Shown here piece by piece: positions 36,802 to 47,355 of a stretch of 64,000 nt of DNA. The DNA is from Nannochloropsis oceanica (Eukaryota; Sar; Eustigmatophyceae; Eustigmatales; Monodopsidaceae): assembly GCA_004519485.1 (NCBI GenBank), contig CP038106.1, forward strand, positions 248,001-312,000, in the 5' to 3' direction. A program made the position numbers and the translations under genes. Under the pieces are notes generated by a model. That model did not search any database, had not been told where the DNA came from, and worked only from the letters and a program-made list of their open reading frames with translations. How positions within the stretch are numbered: position 1 is the stretch's first letter; the number at the start of each line of letters is the position of its first letter.

Positions 36802-39681
36802 ATGCCCCGTCTCCCATTTGACACAGACGAAGACGAAGCGGTCATTGCCGGTCCTACCCAGGCGTTTAATCTTCATTTTTTCACCGCCTTGTTGCTTACC
36901 GGAGACACGCAGAGCATCACCATCAACCTCCGCAAAACAGACCCCCAAAGTGATACCCTCCTCTGCAGCATACTACCTCTACCAAGCATGCCCACCCCCT
37001 CCCGTTTTCAAAGCACACCCAAGCGCCTTGGCTCCACTGCTACCTCCTCCTCTTCCTCCACCACCATCACGCCTTCTCGCACTTCGAGCATGACAACCCC
37101 TTCAAAGCACCCCTTTTCCTCGTCTTCCTCGACCCACCACAAGCCCACCTCCACCAACACCCCCGGCAGCGCCAGCAAGCGGGACTCCTGCCTCGAGCAA
37201 ATCCAGCTCTTGCAACGTAACCGGGCGGAACGCCGCAAATCCATGGAGGAAAAGCGGGCGGAACGAGCCAAGGAAGAGAAACGGCTCCACGACTCGGGTA
37301 TGCCTGGCGACGTCGACTTTCAGCGGATGATCGGCTCCTTCCGCACGGAGCATGGTCTGGAACCGCACCCACACATCCCGCCTGGTGACCTGAAGATTTG
37401 TATTTGTGTGCGCAAGCGCCCGATCAACGAGAAGGAACGGAAGCGGAAGGACTACGACGCCGTGACGTGTTTCAACCCGGTCGTGATGGTGCACGATTGC
37501 CGGTTGCGTGTGGATGGGATCACCAAGTATTTGGAAAACACAGACTTTGCCTTCGATCACACCTTTGGTGAGGAAGAGACGACCGAGAAATTGTACCGGT
37601 ACACCGCGGCGCCGCTTGTCCCATTTATGTTTCAGCAGGGCCGGGCCACATGTTTTGCCTACGGGCAGACCGGCAGGTGCGTTGACAGCGGAGGGCGGGA
37701 GGGTGGGCGGGGAGGGCAAGATGGTGGATGTCTCTTGCCTTCGATAATTGTCATGTGTTCTTTCGTATATTACCCTATCTCACTTAGTATCCCTGTCTCC
37801 CTTCTCTCCCTTCCTCCTTTAAGTAAATAATTGTCACCCCTTCTCTGCGAACTGGGACTTACCTTCTCCTTTCCTTCCTCCTTTCTTTCCCCCATGAAAT
37901 CTTTCTTTTCCCGTGTTCGCAGCGGTAAAACCTTCACCATGTGCGGGATTCAGCGACAGGTGGTGGCTGACGTGTTTGCGCATCTCGGCAACACTCCCAG
38001 CACGGCGCAGGGTCCTGGGGGGTTGTCTGTGTTTGTGAGCTATTTCGAGATATACGGGGGGCGGTGCCAAGATTTATTGAATGAACGGCACCGGTTGTCG
38101 GTACGGGAGGACGGGAAGGGCGACGTGGTGATTGGGGAGCTGTGCGAGAAGGAGGCGGGGACTGAAGGGGAGCTGTGGGGATACATTGAGGAGGGGAATC
38201 GGAACCGGACGACGCATGCCACGGAGGTGAACGACGTCTCGTCGCGTTCGCATGCGGTGTGTCAGATCGTGTTACGGGGCGGGAAAACGGGCGCAACGTG
38301 GGGGAAGCTCTCTCTGGTGGATTTGGCTGGGTCTGAGCGAGGAGGGGACACCAAGAGCCATTGCCGTCAACGGCGGCTGGAGAGCGCGGAGATAAACAAA
38401 AGCTTGCTGGCGCTGAAGGAATGCATTCGGGCGTTGGACGCGGGGGGTAGTACGCACGTGCCATATCGAGCGAGCAAGTTGACTTTGGTTTTGAAGGACT
38501 GTTTCTCGAAGGAGAGGGCCCGAACGGTGATGATTGCCACAGTGTCGCCGAGTGCGTCCTCGGCGGACCACACATTGAACACCTTGCGGTATGCTGATAG
38601 AGTGAAGCAGAAGAATGCGGAGGATTTTAATGCAGGTGGGAGTGCGGTAGGGAGGGTCAGGGGAGGAGGGGAGGCAGTGGGAGAAGAAGGAGAAGAAGAA
38701 GCAGGGGGAGCGGCGGGAATGGGGTTGGAAGGCGAGTTTGAGAATGAGGACGGGGGCTTGGGGGAGGGAGGGGAGGAGGGAGAGGAGTGTGTGTTCGATG
38801 AAGAGGAGGAGCTGGGAGAGATGGAAGGCGAGATAGAGGGCATGGCAGTGGTGAGCGAGGTGTCGCTGACGCAAACACAGACCCCTGTCAAGAAGACAAT
38901 GACCAGGTCCTTCTCGTCGCCCGCGCCCAGTACTACTCCTTCCTCCCTCACGCCTTCCTCCTCCTCGGTACTGCGTGGGACGCCCGTAAAGACCAGATTG
39001 GGACCGCCTGTCCGCCTCGCCCCCAGCACGGCCCTGAAGGCTGCGCGAGGCACTGGCAGCAACTACAGCAGCAGCAATTGCAGCGGCAGCAGCAGCAGTG
39101 GTACTAATCACAGGCCCTTCCTTACGCCTACCACTACTCCCACCAAACCTCCCCGCCAGCAGCCCGGCGGCAGCACCACCAAAAAGACACCAGCAACAGC
39201 AGCTCCAGCAGCAACAGCAGCAACAGCAGCAACAGCAGCAACAGCAGCAACAGCAGCAACAGCAGCAGCGGCACTCATGCCTCCTCCCCCTCCCCCCACC
39301 GAGACAAAACGACCTGTGGCCCGGAAGATTCCTTCCAACGGGGACGACTCTGACTCGGAAGAGGGAGGCAGGAGGGAGGCCGAGGAGCAGCATCGGCGCT
39401 CTGTTCAGGACGTGTACGAGGAGGAGGAGGCCTTGCTGAACGCACACATGAATGTTATTCAAGAGAATGCGGAGCTGCTGACGGAGGAAGGGGCATTGTT
39501 GCAGCAGGTGCAGGGCGACGGGGTGGAGGATTATGACCTTGACATGTATACACTGCGATTGGACGAGATCTTGGCGCGGAAGATGGAGCTGATCGGTGAC
39601 TTGAGGGGGAAATTGGGCGTGTTTCGCACACGTTTACAGCAGGAGGAGACCGCGGCGAAACAGGTCATGGGAAGGTGGTAG
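36802..39681 (+). CDS. Kinesin-13 (microtubule depolymerase)
   Basis: The exons are 36802-37676 and 37923-39681, joined in phase 2 inside the P-loop; 877 residues. Kinesin-13 (MCAK/KIF2) proteins have an internal motor and depolymerise microtubule ends in spindles and cilia. A Ser/Thr-rich N-terminus and a basic neck (RNRAERRKSMEEKRAERA) lead to DVDFQRMIGSFR and the motor start DLKICICVRKRPINEKE, the family-typical order. Motor motifs: GQTGSGKT spanning the intron, NDVSSRSH, LVDLAGSERGGDT, NKSLLALKECIRALD. The C-terminal coiled coil (LNAHMNVIQENAELL ... LDEILARKMELIGDLR) also fits kinesin-13. A CAACAG-type repeat codes for Ala/Thr at 39189-39273. ATG 36988 (MPTPSRFQS) is a plausible later start and 36742 an earlier one. 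Confidence 0.93.
39189..39273 (+). repeat. CAACAG-type repeat coding for Ala/Thr in kinesin-13
   Basis: Repeated gcaacagca units give alternating Ala-Ala-Thr in the linker between motor and C-terminal coiled coil. Confidence 0.85.
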
Positions 39682-40082
39682 ATGATAGGGGTGGGAGCAT
39701 AGAGACTTGTGAAGCTAAAATATAGCATCAGTTTCGCGGACAAGAAGGAAATAGGACGGTGAGATACAAAGATCGATGCATAGGGAGGGGAAAGCTAAGA
39801 AGGCACGGAATATGGTAAATGAATATGTGATGTGCTATTTGGGGTTGTCGTGGATTTCTCCTTTTGTGGGCTGGCTGGTCCAATTCCAAAGCGTAGGGGA
39901 GATCCATCTCCCTGTTTTGTTTACATCTCACATGAGCCATAGATGGCCGTATCCAAGCTTCGTCAGCGCTTCTCCACTGTCTTTCCTGCCGCTGCGACGG
40001 AGCGTGCCTCCGCCTTCTTCTCGCGCTTAATTTCCATCCTACCATTATTGCTGCTTGAGATTTCCTCGGCTTCTACTGTTGC

Positions 40083-40146
<64 letters not shown>

Positions 40147-40162
40147 GCTGCTGCTGCTGCTG
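40083..40162 (+). repeat. TTG/CTG trinucleotide microsatellite
   Basis: About 21 TTG units followed by CTG units, in the convergent spacer. Confidence 0.92.
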
Positions 40163-40180
40163 CGGCTTTACGCATCCAGG

Positions 40181-40195
40181 TAACCCTAACCCTAC
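40181..40195 (-). repeat. Short telomere-like motif (TAGGG type)
   Basis: TAACCCTAACCCTAC, two CCCTAA units. It is far too short for a degenerate telomere array but matches a plant telo-box. Confidence 0.6.
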
Positions 40196-40326
40196 GCATT
40201 TGTTCTTCTCTCCACCAGCCGCTGGTGTAACTACCCATCTGCTGTGTGATTTTCCCCTGCATTTCCCTTCTCTTTTATTCTACTTATCCCCCTTCTCTCC
40301 GTCCCACATTTCTTTCAACTCAGACT

Positions 40327-41958
40327 TCAGAACCATACCACTACCACAGTCACATTGTCAGATGTTCCCCTCCTGAAGGCCTCCTCACTCAAGTACCTGG
40401 CCATTTTCTTCTTCCTCGCCATCATCGCTGCTCGAATAATCCCCCGGTCATTCGCATGCTGCTTCGTCCAATCAAAAATTTTCATGTCTGCCACACGCTG
40501 CCCAGCCGGCTCCCCCCCCCCCCCTCCTACTCCTCCCCCTCCCTCCCCTCCTCCCTCAGTCAATGCTCCTACACTCGCACTCATCACTGAATGCACAAAC
40601 GCCACGGCATCTTCCGAAGTCATCACATCCCACAGCCCATCCGTCGCCAGAATCACAAACTCATCCCCGTCTTCAACCGGCACCATCTTCACCTCCACCT
40701 CACTTGACACAAATGGCCTCTCACTCCTGTCTCCAAACGCCCGTGCCACCGCCAGATTCCCATTTATCCGGTACACGCCCATGCCCTCCATCGGCGCCCC
40801 ATCCTGCTCCAATAATCCATACCACCTTACCGTCCCCCCCAACGCCTTCACCCTCTCCAATTCACTGGGTTTGTTCGGCTTATGATCCTCTGTCAGGTCC
40901 ATTGCCTTCCCTCTCCTACTCAACACCGCGCGGGAATCACCAACATTGGCACTGATTAACGTTCGTTTCGCCGGCTGTCCTTCCCCCTGACCCTGGGCAT
41001 GAATCACAACGGCCACAGCTGTGGAGCCCATGTACGACCAATGCCTGACTTTAAGGACCGCGTCATCCACCACGCGAAAGGCTTGCGTCAGCGCTTCGGC
41101 AACCACCTCATCGCTCAATTTGGTCGTGTCCTCGTCTGGCAAGGCCGTCAAGAACTGGGCATTCAGATTCTGCCGCAAATATTTTGACACGGCCGCCCCC
41201 CCATGCCCGTCATAGACCCCACTAAAGCTCCCGTCTTTACTAATGAAAAAATCATCTTCCATGTAAGATCGTTGGCCCTTGAAGGCAACAACTGACGTGG
41301 TATAGGGGCCGCCAATAATTCCCATACTGCCGCTGCCCATGGAGGATGAAGAGGCCGGGGAGGTGGTGGTGGTGGAGGAGGAGGAGCGGGTGGACTGGCC
41401 GCTACCGGGGTAGAGAGTGGTCGCCGAGGCGGCCCCTCTTCCGGTGCTATTGCCGTGATTGCTGTCGCGCCGAATGGGAAATTTTATGAACGTGGGTGGG
41501 GCATTATTTGTGGTGCTGGATGATGACGACGACGACGACGATGATGATGATGATGACGATGAGGAGGAGGAGGAGGAGGAGGATGAGGAGGAGGAGGATG
41601 GGGGAGAAGAGGGGGGTAAAGGTGCCTCGCACGCCGCAGAGGCAGAGCCACGGGCGAGGCCACCCATATAGTATGCGGAGGCAAGGGCTGCCGCGGTTGT
41701 GAAGATTGATCGACGATTGGAACCGCCTCCGCCTAGGGCATTGTAGTAAAAGTGCATGCTTGTGTTGGCGGTGGAAGGAGAGAGGAGTCGACGGACTCCT
41801 GCGCTGCTGGTATTGGTGCTGAAACTGTTGTCGCTGCTGCGCGGAATGCTCCTGCTGAGGCTGCTGCTAGTGATACCTGAGATCGAACCAATGTTGGCAA
41901 GCTGCTGGCGGCGGTGCTGGTGGTGTTGATGCCTCGGAAACCGCCGGAGGATCATCAA
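40327..41958 (-). CDS. PP2C-family Ser/Thr protein phosphatase
   Basis: A single exon of 543 residues. PPM/PP2C enzymes are Mn/Mg-dependent phosphatases. The catalytic domain begins near residue 210: VVAFKGQRSYMEDDFF, the metal-binding VYDGHGG, ANVGDSRAVLSRRGKA, EDHKP, RAFGD, the metal-binding LATDGLWDVMTSEDAV and the terminal SDNVTVVVVWF. All core acidic positions seen in the family appear present. The first 200 residues are a Ser/Arg-rich presequence-like region with a hydrophobic stretch (FTTAAALASAYYMGGLA), poly-Ser from a GAG/GAT repeat (41519-41605) and more Ser/Thr. This suits a mitochondrial or plastid presequence, but location is inferred. The enzyme ends right at the domain, as is common for PP2C. 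Confidence 0.93.
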   Translation of the reverse strand: MMILRRFPRHQHHQHRRQQLANIGSISGITSSSLSRSIPRSSDNSFSTNTSSAGVRRLLSPSTANTSMHFYYNALGGGGSNRRSIFTTAAALASAYYMGGLARGSASAACEAPLPPSSPPSSSSSSSSSSSSSSSSSSSSSSSSSSSSTTNNAPPTFIKFPIRRDSNHGNSTGRGAASATTLYPGSGQSTRSSSSTTTTSPASSSSMGSGSMGIIGGPYTTSVVAFKGQRSYMEDDFFISKDGSFSGVYDGHGGAAVSKYLRQNLNAQFLTALPDEDTTKLSDEVVAEALTQAFRVVDDAVLKVRHWSYMGSTAVAVVIHAQGQGEGQPAKRTLISANVGDSRAVLSRRGKAMDLTEDHKPNKPSELERVKALGGTVRWYGLLEQDGAPMEGMGVYRINGNLAVARAFGDRSERPFVSSEVEVKMVPVEDGDEFVILATDGLWDVMTSEDAVAFVHSVMSASVGALTEGGGEGGGGVGGGGGEPAGQRVADMKIFDWTKQHANDRGIIRAAMMARKKKMARYLSEEAFRRGTSDNVTVVVVWF

Positions 41959-41988
41959 GACCCAGGTCCTCTAGTCTAAGCACAGACT

Positions 41989-42000
41989 GGGGTTAGGGTT
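41989..42000 (+). repeat. Telomere-like motif next to the PP2C start
   Basis: GGGGTTAGGGTT, in the opposite orientation to the motif at 40181-40195; read toward the PP2C gene it is AACCCTAACCCC, like a plant telo-box. Confidence 0.55.
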
Positions 42001-42048
42001 GTGGGCGAGGAGAAGAGCACAAAAGAGGTCCTTGCAATCTACCCCACC

Positions 42049-42096
42049 ACACACACGCACACACACACACACGCACGCACACACACACACAGACAC
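42049..42096 (+). repeat. CA microsatellite
   Basis: Interrupted (CA)n with CG dinucleotides in the spacer upstream of PP2C. Confidence 0.9.
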
Positions 42097-42678
42097 GCCC
42101 AAGCGCGTGATCTGCTTCTCCTTTTACGACGCAAGACGCCGCCTGTGCTGCTGCGATGTTGTAGACGGAGGAGGTGGGAGGGGGAGACGTCAACAGGGGA
42201 CGGGGCAACAACGGCAGCAGATCGCGACCGGGGTTGAGAATGTCTCCCTGTGCGATATGATGTTTAGAGGCGGTTGGCACGTTTATTTGTGTGGGCAACG
42301 GGACAGGCTAAGTTGTCCTTGGATTGATGTTGCCTTCCAAGTGCCTTCCAAGCTCGGCTTCCTTCTTTTCATCATCAATTTGGTATTACAGCCCCACGGC
42401 TGGCCAAAACCTCCCGACATCACTCGCACCCAACACACGAGCAAGCTTACACCTGGACTGTTGGTGGTGCGGGCGTTTTCAGGCATGCGGCAGAGCTATT
42501 TCAATAGAAAGGAGTCTACTGTGCGGCGGAGGTTGCGATTGCCGTTGTTCATGAATCTCATGGTCTTGCAAAAAATGATTTGATATATGTTCTGCACGAC
42601 TCAAAAATACACATTTTCGCCTATCATCCCTGTAATTATTTTTTACTTTGTGCGCTCTTTATTTGGCTTCTTGACTTG

Positions 42679-43922
42679 TCATCGTCCCCCTCCGACTTTC
42701 TTTTTCCCACTCCCTCCTCCCCCAACCCCCGCCCCGGTCCCAGCACCACCGCCACCACCCATCAGGTCCTGGAGCATGGCAGTGGGGTTTGTGGTCTTCA
42801 TCTGCTCTTCCAAGGCTTTCTTCTCGTCCTCACTCATGGAATCCATCGCCTTTGGGAGAAAGAACGCGGCGGCCACACTTACAAATAACATCCAGGTCAT
42901 TGGCGACATCAATTGGGCTCTCAGGCTTGCCCAAGCATCACGTTTCTCAAAGTAGTCGTACTCGCTGTGGGCATGTAGGAGGAGGGGGTAGGAAGCCTTT
43001 ATCTTGGGGGCCCCTGTGATTCATTGACGGAAAAGACGGAGAAGGGAGGGAGGGAGGGAGGGAAGAAGGGGCAGATCGGAGCAAGGACGGGTGAGCCAAT
43101 GCATTTTCGGCCTCCTTACAGTCTCTCCTTCAAAAGCACGTCTCCGCGTTTACGGAAGACAAGAGATAAAATACGGAAGAAAAGAGATAAAATAAATGAA
43201 AGATAAAAACTTTCACATGAAGATAAAAGGCTTCGCCAGCGGAAAGCAACACGTACCAGGGTACTTGTACTCCAGGCACAATATTTTGCCAGCATCGTCC
43301 TCCATGTCGGGGCGGACGCTGATTTTGATCTGGATTTGGTATAGGCGCGAAATGAACGAGGGTGAAGAAGCTGCTGTGCGCTTATCGGTGATGTTAAAAA
43401 CGAAAATAATTAAGGTACCTGACTGAAGTAATACTCGGGCGAAAGGACATCGAGCAAATATGTACCTGTACGTGTGGATTTTTGATTGTTGGAAAGAAAG
43501 TTACATGAGACGACAGCACCATTCAATTTTCGTTCCATACTACAAGCCTTTCTATCCATACATTGTTCCTCCGCACATGTGTTCTTGGCCCGTTCTACAC
43601 TTTCTGCTTTCCCATTCTCCTCTTTACCTGCTGGCACGTCGGCAAAACGGAAGCTCCCATCCGCGGTCGTGAGCGTGGCATACACCCCCCCGCTCAAGAT
43701 GACTTTTGTAGGGGCCGGAGCTTCATTAGTCACAAGAAGGATGCGGCCTTCCAACGGCAAGGCGTTGATGGAGGGGAGGGTAAGAACAAGGAGGAGGAAG
43801 GGAAGGAGGAGGCTGGTGGAGAAAGGAGGACGAAAGGAGGAGACTGGTCTTGGGCACGAACGGTTGCTGCTGCTTCTCGTCGTAGCACTGGTTGCGATGA
43901 TGTCGCTCATTGTTGCGATCAA
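42679..43922 (-). CDS. EMC7: ER membrane protein complex subunit 7 (EMC7)
   Basis: The exons are 43922-43628, 43465-43419, 43329-43257 and 43013-42679 (minus strand), phases 1, 0, 1; 249 residues. EMC7 is a lumenal/membrane subunit of the EMC insertase, which inserts tail-anchored and multipass proteins in the ER. A signal peptide (LLLPFLLLVLTLPSINA) leads into a beta-sandwich: LEGRILLVTNEAPAPTKVIL, DGSFRFADVPAGTYLLDVLS-type strands and SPEYYF. Then come IKISVRPDMEDDAGKI, ASYPLLLHAHSEYDYFEKRD and a single membrane helix (MSPMTWMLFVSVAAAFFLPK). The C-tail has SEDEKKALEEQMK and a Gly-rich end. YPL...YFEKR.AW..LMSPM matches EMC7 closely. ATG 43910 is an alternative start. Confidence 0.9.
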
Positions 43923-44249
43923 TGGTGCTGTATATATATATGTGTGTGTGTGTGTGTAGCTGTTGTTATAGGAGGACCATGCAGACCTCGCATCATCATT
44001 ACTGCAAAAACCATCCGCCTCCTTTCATTCGATGCACTCGAGCTTTTCTTCTTCGTCAAACGGGCAGATTTCTTGCAACACCCTCTTGATCACTGTTGCT
44101 GTCTTTCCCTCTACATTCACATCTACACAATATATCTTCATGATACGCCCACCCCTCCCGTCCCGAACACATGCTCTTAGGTATCACTTAACGCCCGTTC
44201 TACCCCTCGCCCGACAACAGGCCCATAGGCATTCAAACCTCACACCAAC
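43923..44249. promoter_or_regulatory. Divergent spacer with TA/TG microsatellite
   Basis: 327 bp between the EMC7 start and the VHL/P4H-like gene start; a TA/TG run lies at 43931-43958. Confidence 0.4.
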
Positions 44250-45503
44250 ATGCCTCGTGGCACCGAGCTCCTGGCCTTGCCCCTTGTCTTCCTTCTCCTC
44301 CCCTACCTCACTCATGGTCGTGCATGCCAAGTCCGCAATTATGCCGGGCGTCCCGTGAACTTCTACTGGATGGACGTGGTCAACTGGGGTAACTATATCT
44401 CCCAGACGAAAGTCCCCTTGCCGCACGCCACCTCTACCCCACTCAAGACCTATGAGACGCACCGCTTCTTCGCTGCATTTGCAGACGAAGCCAGTGAGGT
44501 TCCGTCTTGGGACCCGGATAGCATCCCGTTGAACGCACAGTTTGTGCATAGAGGGTTCGATCAAGTGGTGACGGCCTTGGTGAACGAGGATGGACAGCTT
44601 TACCTCGATGATTGGGACATCCACGAAGGGGAGATGGCGCGGTTGGCGCGGGCTGTCAGTAAATGCAACGAGACAGCTACTGCAGATTATGAAGACTCTC
44701 ATGCGGCCTGTGTCCTTGCCGAGGCCGGTGTGCTTCTTCAAAGCTTGGAACGCGAACGAGATAACATCGAGGCATTGGTCACCCGGATGGAAACTCGCCT
44801 CGCGGGGGCTTTCTGCACAGGAACGGGACGTTTTCAGACCCCAAGTAAACATAGTTTTCTATGGCAAGGGCGTAAAGTAGACGTACTGGCAGAGACAAAC
44901 AACCTCACTGTCTTTCACCTCCCTGCCTTCCTTGACGCGTCCGCCACTGAGACGCTGCTTCTTAGTGCGCCTGCGAACGGCACCCGGCACGTGGACATCC
45001 ACCCCAACCCCAAGCTAAGTTTCGATGTCTCCTTAGCTGCCCGCCAGGAATGGGCACAGGGCTTTGTCAGTGCTCAGCTAGGCGGGAAAGGAGGGATGGA
45101 GGATGGTAACAAGGAGGAAGAGGCTCTCCACATCTTCAGGTACAACCAAAAGCAAGTCCATGCCCCTCCTTGTGATGGTATCTGCCAAAGCCTGTCATTG
45201 CATCCTAGCCAATATGCAGCCACCCTCCTCCTGTACCCTCAGCACTCCGATCAGGAAACTAAAGAGATGGCGGCGTGGTTGTTCACAACGGAGGAGGAGG
45301 GGACACAGATTGGATTCACCTCTCAAGGGAACGACGCCGTTATCTTCCTGTACAAAAATCCGGAGGTGGGATACATGCCTGCTCTCCTCCCACAATTAAT
45401 CCCATGCCCGGGGATGCCAAAGGAGATGTTTGTGGCTTCGCAATGGATTCGGCGGGTTGGGGGACAGGGGGGGGAGAGAGGGTCTGTAGGGGATGAGCTG
45501 TGA
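44250..45503 (+). CDS. Secreted VHL-beta-like plus degenerate prolyl-4-hydroxylase-like protein
   Basis: A single exon of 417 residues. A clear signal peptide (residues 1-23) precedes VRNYAGRPVNFYWMD and TYETHRFFAAF (27-77), which resemble the VHL beta domain. A Cys/Glu-rich helical part follows (125-190). Residues 215-402 follow the prolyl-4-hydroxylase order: VFHLPAFLDASATETLLLSA, ALHIFRYNQKQVH, QYAATLLLYP, DAVIFLYKN, then CPGMPKEMFVASQWIR. The spacing from Cys386 to Trp399 equals that of the enzyme's C-P...W segment. By that alignment the first iron His is Pro307, Asp309 is kept, the second His is Leu383 and the 2-oxoglutarate Lys is Met393. It therefore looks catalytically dead. Both domain calls rest on eye alignment; the P4H-like one is stronger. 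A role in the ER or outside the cell is inferred. Confidence 0.6.
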   Translation: MPRGTELLALPLVFLLLPYLTHGRACQVRNYAGRPVNFYWMDVVNWGNYISQTKVPLPHATSTPLKTYETHRFFAAFADEASEVPSWDPDSIPLNAQFVHRGFDQVVTALVNEDGQLYLDDWDIHEGEMARLARAVSKCNETATADYEDSHAACVLAEAGVLLQSLERERDNIEALVTRMETRLAGAFCTGTGRFQTPSKHSFLWQGRKVDVLAETNNLTVFHLPAFLDASATETLLLSAPANGTRHVDIHPNPKLSFDVSLAARQEWAQGFVSAQLGGKGGMEDGNKEEEALHIFRYNQKQVHAPPCDGICQSLSLHPSQYAATLLLYPQHSDQETKEMAAWLFTTEEEGTQIGFTSQGNDAVIFLYKNPEVGYMPALLPQLIPCPGMPKEMFVASQWIRRVGGQGGERGSVGDEL

Positions 45504-45755
45504 AGAGGGAGAGAGGTGGATTGCACAAAGAAATACATGAAAGCATGTTCAAACTTACACAGAAAAACTGAATTGATATCCTCTTTATTTGTTCGTTTAT
45601 CATATATGTCTCCTCAGAACGCAACGCAACTTCTTCCTTCTTTTTCATCCCCTGTATTCACAAGCACACCCACCCACATGGACACGTACAAACACATAAA
45701 AATACTCCCTCCCTTCAGCTCTTCCATATTCCTGTGTTCATGAGTCTTCCACCTT
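45504..45755. other. Convergent 3' spacer
   Basis: 252 bp between two gene ends; nothing recognised. Confidence 0.4.
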
Positions 45756-46373
45756 CTACCCGTTCCCGGCCGCCGACACTCGAGGAATGTCATTGTGTTC
45801 CGTCAACACAGACAAGTACTGATTAAACTCGTCAATGCGCTCCCGATGGCTTTTGCTAACCATATTCTTGATATTATTATTCTCCCGCTCCTTCTGTCGG
45901 GCAATGTGTCGGCGTTGCGTCTCAGTTAATCCGTCGTCCTTCTCCAAGGCAAGTGGAACCTCCTCCCCATCCTCGCCATCATCTTTGTGATGCGTGCTGG
46001 TCGCGGCTACTGCATCGTCGTCAGGACTCTCCTCGCGGGAACGTTTCTTTTTCTTCTTCCTGTGACGTGGACGGGTGTGTGGTGCGGTGTTGGTGCGATG
46101 TATGCGGAAGGAAAATGGTGGGGTGGGTTGATCCAGCATGTGAGTTCCCTAAAGAAAGGAGGGAGATAAACCGACGTGGCCACAGCAACGATTGGTACGC
46201 TCTTTAGGGGCAAGTGAAACACTTACTCAGCCGTGGTTCTGTCGCATAGACTGCGTACATGTGGCATGAATGTATCATGGAAGGAGATGGAGGGCATGGA
46301 AGGATTATGTAGGTACTTACTTGTCCTTGTTGATAGACATCCCTTTGAGCTTGAGCGCCCCGCCGATAGGCAT
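45756..46373 (-). CDS. FAM32A: FAM32A-like nuclear/spliceosomal protein (two exons)
   Basis: The exons are 46373-46321 and 46059-45756 (minus strand), joined in phase 2 to 118 residues (human FAM32A: 112). FAM32A is a step-II spliceosome factor in human C* complexes. Exon 1 encodes MPIGGALKLKGMSINKDK, matching the family's GPLKLKG start. Exon 2 begins with the Lys run (KKKKKRSREE) and ends with the conserved KNMVSKSHRERIDEFNQYLS and TEHNDIPRVS, aligning to SKTHKQRVEDFN...LTEHYDIPKVS. The middle is acidic. A 21-codon upstream ORF precedes it. It is the smallest spliced gene here besides CMC4 and supports the annotation that basal splicing factors are near standard size. Confidence 0.9.
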
Positions 46374-47355
46374 GATTGCAGCCTGTGTGTTATGATTGTG
46401 GTGTGCATGCAAGGATTGTTAGCTTGTGGATCGCGGGAGCTGGGTTGGTGCAGCAAGTCTTACTTTCTCAAGAAATTGCGGCGGGCTACCGTGACGCCAC
46501 TGGCACTTTTCTTACGCTCCACCATTTTATCATCTCGTCCTGTCCTCATAATGATTGTCATATCCTTTTACCAAATTAGTTAAGCCCTCTATCACACGAT
46601 AAGCCCATTTCACGACCATCAACGTGCAGTAAACAGGCCACTGCGGCCCCATCCATCACACAAAACGCCAAGGACCCAAGCCAAGCGAAACATACAGGTC
46701 ACGGCACTACCCTATCCCTATCCTCAGCTTCAGATATTCATTTTTCATTTTATTTCGAAGATGACATGGCAAACCATCCGCACCGAATTCGGACCCTTGA
46801 TGTCCATGCGGGCCGGCCCACGCATGCCTCTTATAAGCATTTACCAAGTGAACCCCGGGAGGAGAGGAGGTAGGGAAGGGGGGGCTTTCCATAATGTATT
46901 TTAATTTTTAAGGTAGGGGAGGAAAGGGGCATGAAATAATGGGGAAAGGGAGAAGTTGCCGTGCGGTATTGTTGCTTCTTTTAAATCTTCCCTTCGCGGC
47001 CAGGGCGAAAGAAAAGTGGAGAGAAAAGACCCATTTTTTTCCATAGCCCTGCGGCATAGCTCGACGCTGCTGTCACTACTACTGCTGCTCCTGCTATCAA
47101 CCACTGCTCCTGCTATCGACTACTTCAGTGCTACACGCATATGCTCTTTTACAGAGGACAACGAGGACGTATCAAACACTCAATGTATAGACAAATTCGA
47201 GTGAAACAGTAGGACCACACTGTACAAAAAGAAAGAAAGAAAGGGCACTAAGATTCCAAAATGGCTAACTAACCATACAATTTCTGGTCCAGGAGTATAT
47301 ACACACATTGACACGCTTTGCACACTCAATGATCTCCCTCATTCACCGCATTCCT
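46374..47355. other. Spacer between FAM32A and the methyltransferase
   Basis: It holds the FAM32A leader and promoter. Frames 46707-46892 (-) and 46956-47204 (+) are open but lack recognisable features. Confidence 0.4.
46460..46525 (-). other. Upstream ORF of FAM32A (21 codons)
   Basis: ATG to TAA encodes MVERKKSASGVTVARRNFLR plus Lys. Its last codons overlap a perfect GTAAG donor at 46463-46459, and CAG|GCTGCAATC at about 46385 could be the acceptor. Splicing there would place this leader out of frame with the FAM32A start, so I treat it as a uORF or 5' leader exon. Confidence 0.35.

Larger units (their letters stand above)
39682..40326. other. Convergent 3' spacer kinesin-13/PP2C
   Basis: It holds a TTG microsatellite (40083-40147) running into CTG units, and a two-unit telomere-like motif (40181-40195). 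Confidence 0.6.
41959..42678. other. Spacer upstream of PP2C and 3' of EMC7
   Basis: 720 bp holding the PP2C promoter side. It includes a telomere-like motif (41989-42000) 31 bp from the PP2C start and a CA microsatellite (42049-42096). No gene recognised. Confidence 0.45.

Noticed and set aside
40181-40195. Interstitial telomere array (chromosome fusion site)
   Set aside because: Only two units are present; a fusion scar would need longer head-to-head arrays.
46707-46892. Minus-strand ORF beside FAM32A (GVHLVNAYKRHAWAGPHGH)
   Set aside because: Short, turns AT-rich halfway and has no recognisable domain or splice partner.
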